This document shows positions 63,013-64,000 of a stretch of 64,000 bases of DNA, piece by piece; positions within the stretch are counted from its first letter, which is position 1, and every line of letters begins with the position of its first letter. Below the pieces are notes generated by a model. It saw nothing but the letters and a program-made list of their open reading frames with translations, was not told the DNA's origin and did no database searches. The stretch spans positions 744,001 through 808,000 of the forward strand of contig NZ_CP032630.1 of NCBI RefSeq assembly GCF_003627075.1. The letters run 5' to 3'. A program made the translations under genes and the position numbers. The stretch is from Protaetiibacter intestinalis. GTDB lineage: Bacteria > Actinomycetota > Actinomycetes > Actinomycetales > Microbacteriaceae.

Positions 63013-64000
63013 TCAGCACATCGGGTCCGACGCCGGCACCGTCCCCTTCAGGAGGTAGGCGTCGACCGTGTCGTCGACGCACGCCACACCCTGCGCGTAG
63101 ATGGTGTGCCCCTCGCCCTCGTAGCTCACGAGGAACCCGCTCGAGAGCTGCTTCGAGAGCGACACGGCGTTCGCGTAGGGGGTCGCGGGGTCGTTCGTCG
63201 TGCCGATCACCATGATCGGGGGCGCACCCTGGGCGTCGAAGGTGGTGGGCAGCTCGGCGACCGGGTACGGCCAGTTCGAGCAGACCACGTCGAGCATCGC
63301 GTAGTCGTCGTAGGCGGCGTAGCGGCCGAGGATGGGTGCGGCCGCGTCGATCTTGGCGAGCCCGTCGAGCGTCGAGACGCCGTCGGTCGCGAGGTCGCCC
63401 TCGTTGCAGGTGACGGCCGTGTAGATCTCCATCGAGTTGTCGGAGTAGCCGCCGCCCGCGTCCCGCCCGTTGTAGGCGTCGGCGTAGACGAACACGGTGT
63501 CGGCGTCGCCCTTGCGCAGGCTCGTGAAGAGGTTCGAGAGCTCGGGCCAGTAGCTCTCCGAGTAGAGCGTCAGGATGATGCCCGTCGCGACCGTCGCCGA
63601 GTCGAGCTCGCGACCGTCGGAGGCGACGAAGTGCCGCGCGTCGACCGTGTCGAGCATCTGCCGCACCGACTTCATCGCCGCGTCGACGTCGCCCGAGAAC
63701 GGGCAGTCGCCTCCGCTCGAGATGCACCAGGTCATGTACGCCCGCAGCCCCGAGTCGAAACCCGCCATCTGCGTGGCGAGCGCGTCGAGGTCGCCGACCG
63801 AGGGGTCCACGGCGCCGTCGAGCACCATCCGCCCCACCTTCTCGGGGAACAGCTCGGCGTACATCGTGCCGAGGTAGGTGCCGTACGAGTAGCCGAGGTA
63901 GTGCAGCTCGGTGTCGCCGAGCACGGCGCGGATGACGTCCATGTCGCGCGCGACGGATGCCGCGTCGAGGTGGCCCATGAGCGCGCCCGTGTTGGCGTCG
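63013..64000 (-). CDS. tripeptidyl-aminopeptidase-like alpha/beta hydrolase (partial)
   Basis: The gene runs off the right edge; about 329 C-terminal residues are visible. The nucleophile elbow is LGYSYGTYLG, the acidic residue lies in VIGTTNDPATPYANAV and the histidine in EGEGHTIYAQG, the layout of actinobacterial secreted tripeptidyl aminopeptidases (SlpD/Tap, TAP-like C-terminal domain). Two cysteines in CISSGGDCPF and a late CVDD pair suggest extracellular disulfides. The N-terminus with the expected signal peptide is outside the window. It converges with the IclR gene, stops 5 bases apart. Confidence 0.85.
   Translation of the reverse strand, partial: DANTGALMGHLDAASVARDMDVIRAVLGDTELHYLGYSYGTYLGTMYAELFPEKVGRMVLDGAVDPSVGDLDALATQMAGFDSGLRAYMTWCISSGGDCPFSGDVDAAMKSVRQMLDTVDARHFVASDGRELDSATVATGIILTLYSESYWPELSNLFTSLRKGDADTVFVYADAYNGRDAGGGYSDNSMEIYTAVTCNEGDLATDGVSTLDGLAKIDAAAPILGRYAAYDDYAMLDVVCSNWPYPVAELPTTFDAQGAPPIMVIGTTNDPATPYANAVSLSKQLSSGFLVSYEGEGHTIYAQGVACVDDTVDAYLLKGTVPASDPMC

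Overview
The window comes from a high-GC actinobacterium. Strong G/C at third codon positions, many GTG starts, an MtrA/GlnR-type winged-helix regulator, 11-bp PHO-box repeats, a DUF6350-purN-purH block and very frequent GGATGC/GCATCC words all suggest Microbacteriaceae (Micrococcales). I cannot name a genus. Coding density is about 95 percent. There are no rRNA genes, CRISPR arrays or intact mobile elements. One tRNA-Lys is present, with a scar of a VapC-like toxin gene directly behind it.

Layout: 1-3.2 kb is a leftward set (FUSC-family membrane protein, YgfZ-like folate-binding protein, nitrobindin-like protein, two small membrane proteins). 3.3-11.3 kb is a nitrogen/phosphate block: glnR, ppk, a NUDIX-phosphatase fusion and pstSCAB behind an 11-bp-phased PHO box. 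11.8-16.4 kb holds a conserved unknown, tRNA-Lys, rnhA, a DUF1508 protein, a PrmC-like methyltransferase, a VOC/AraC pair and a VIT1-family transporter. 16.4-21.4 kb is a galactose locus (two aldose epimerases and a DeoR regulator, divergent from galT-galK). 21.6-28.2 kb is largely one-carbon metabolism (folD, glyA under a ZTP riboswitch, purU) plus surface proteins and an MFS exporter. 28.2-31.8 kb has an HtrA-like lipoprotein protease and a P-loop regulator. 31.8-40.6 kb is an N-acetylglucosamine/amino-sugar utilisation operon under a ROK repressor. 40.7-43.5 kb is a compact flavin electron-transfer module (FMN-binding lipoprotein, ApbE, membrane/FNR fusion). 43.6-48 kb has mdh, icd and small enzymes. 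48-52 kb is a heterodimeric ABC exporter preceded by a 24-codon leader peptide. 52-57 kb has an NCS2 purine permease, purH, purN and DUF6350. 57-63 kb is a dihydroxyacetone/glycerol operon (glpF-dhaK-dhaL and a DhaM-HPr-enzyme I fusion) with a divergent IclR regulator. A truncated secreted aminopeptidase ends the window.

The least ordinary content lies between genes. (i) A family of intergenic inverted repeats sits at gene 3' ends. One word, AAAGTACGTACTTTTGGG, recurs at three unlinked loci, and other loci use different words in the same architecture. (ii) A leader ORF ending in three arginines plus a hairpin precedes the ABC exporter, recalling the BmrB-BmrCD arrangement. (iii) Strong hairpins lie directly between each solute-binding-protein gene and its permeases. 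(iv) Many genes have a TANNNT box 6-8 bases before the start codon, implying leaderless mRNAs. (v) Several near-perfect operators lie over promoters (ROK, IclR, DeoR and two unassigned palindromes).

All function calls are from reading the sequence. No database search was run.
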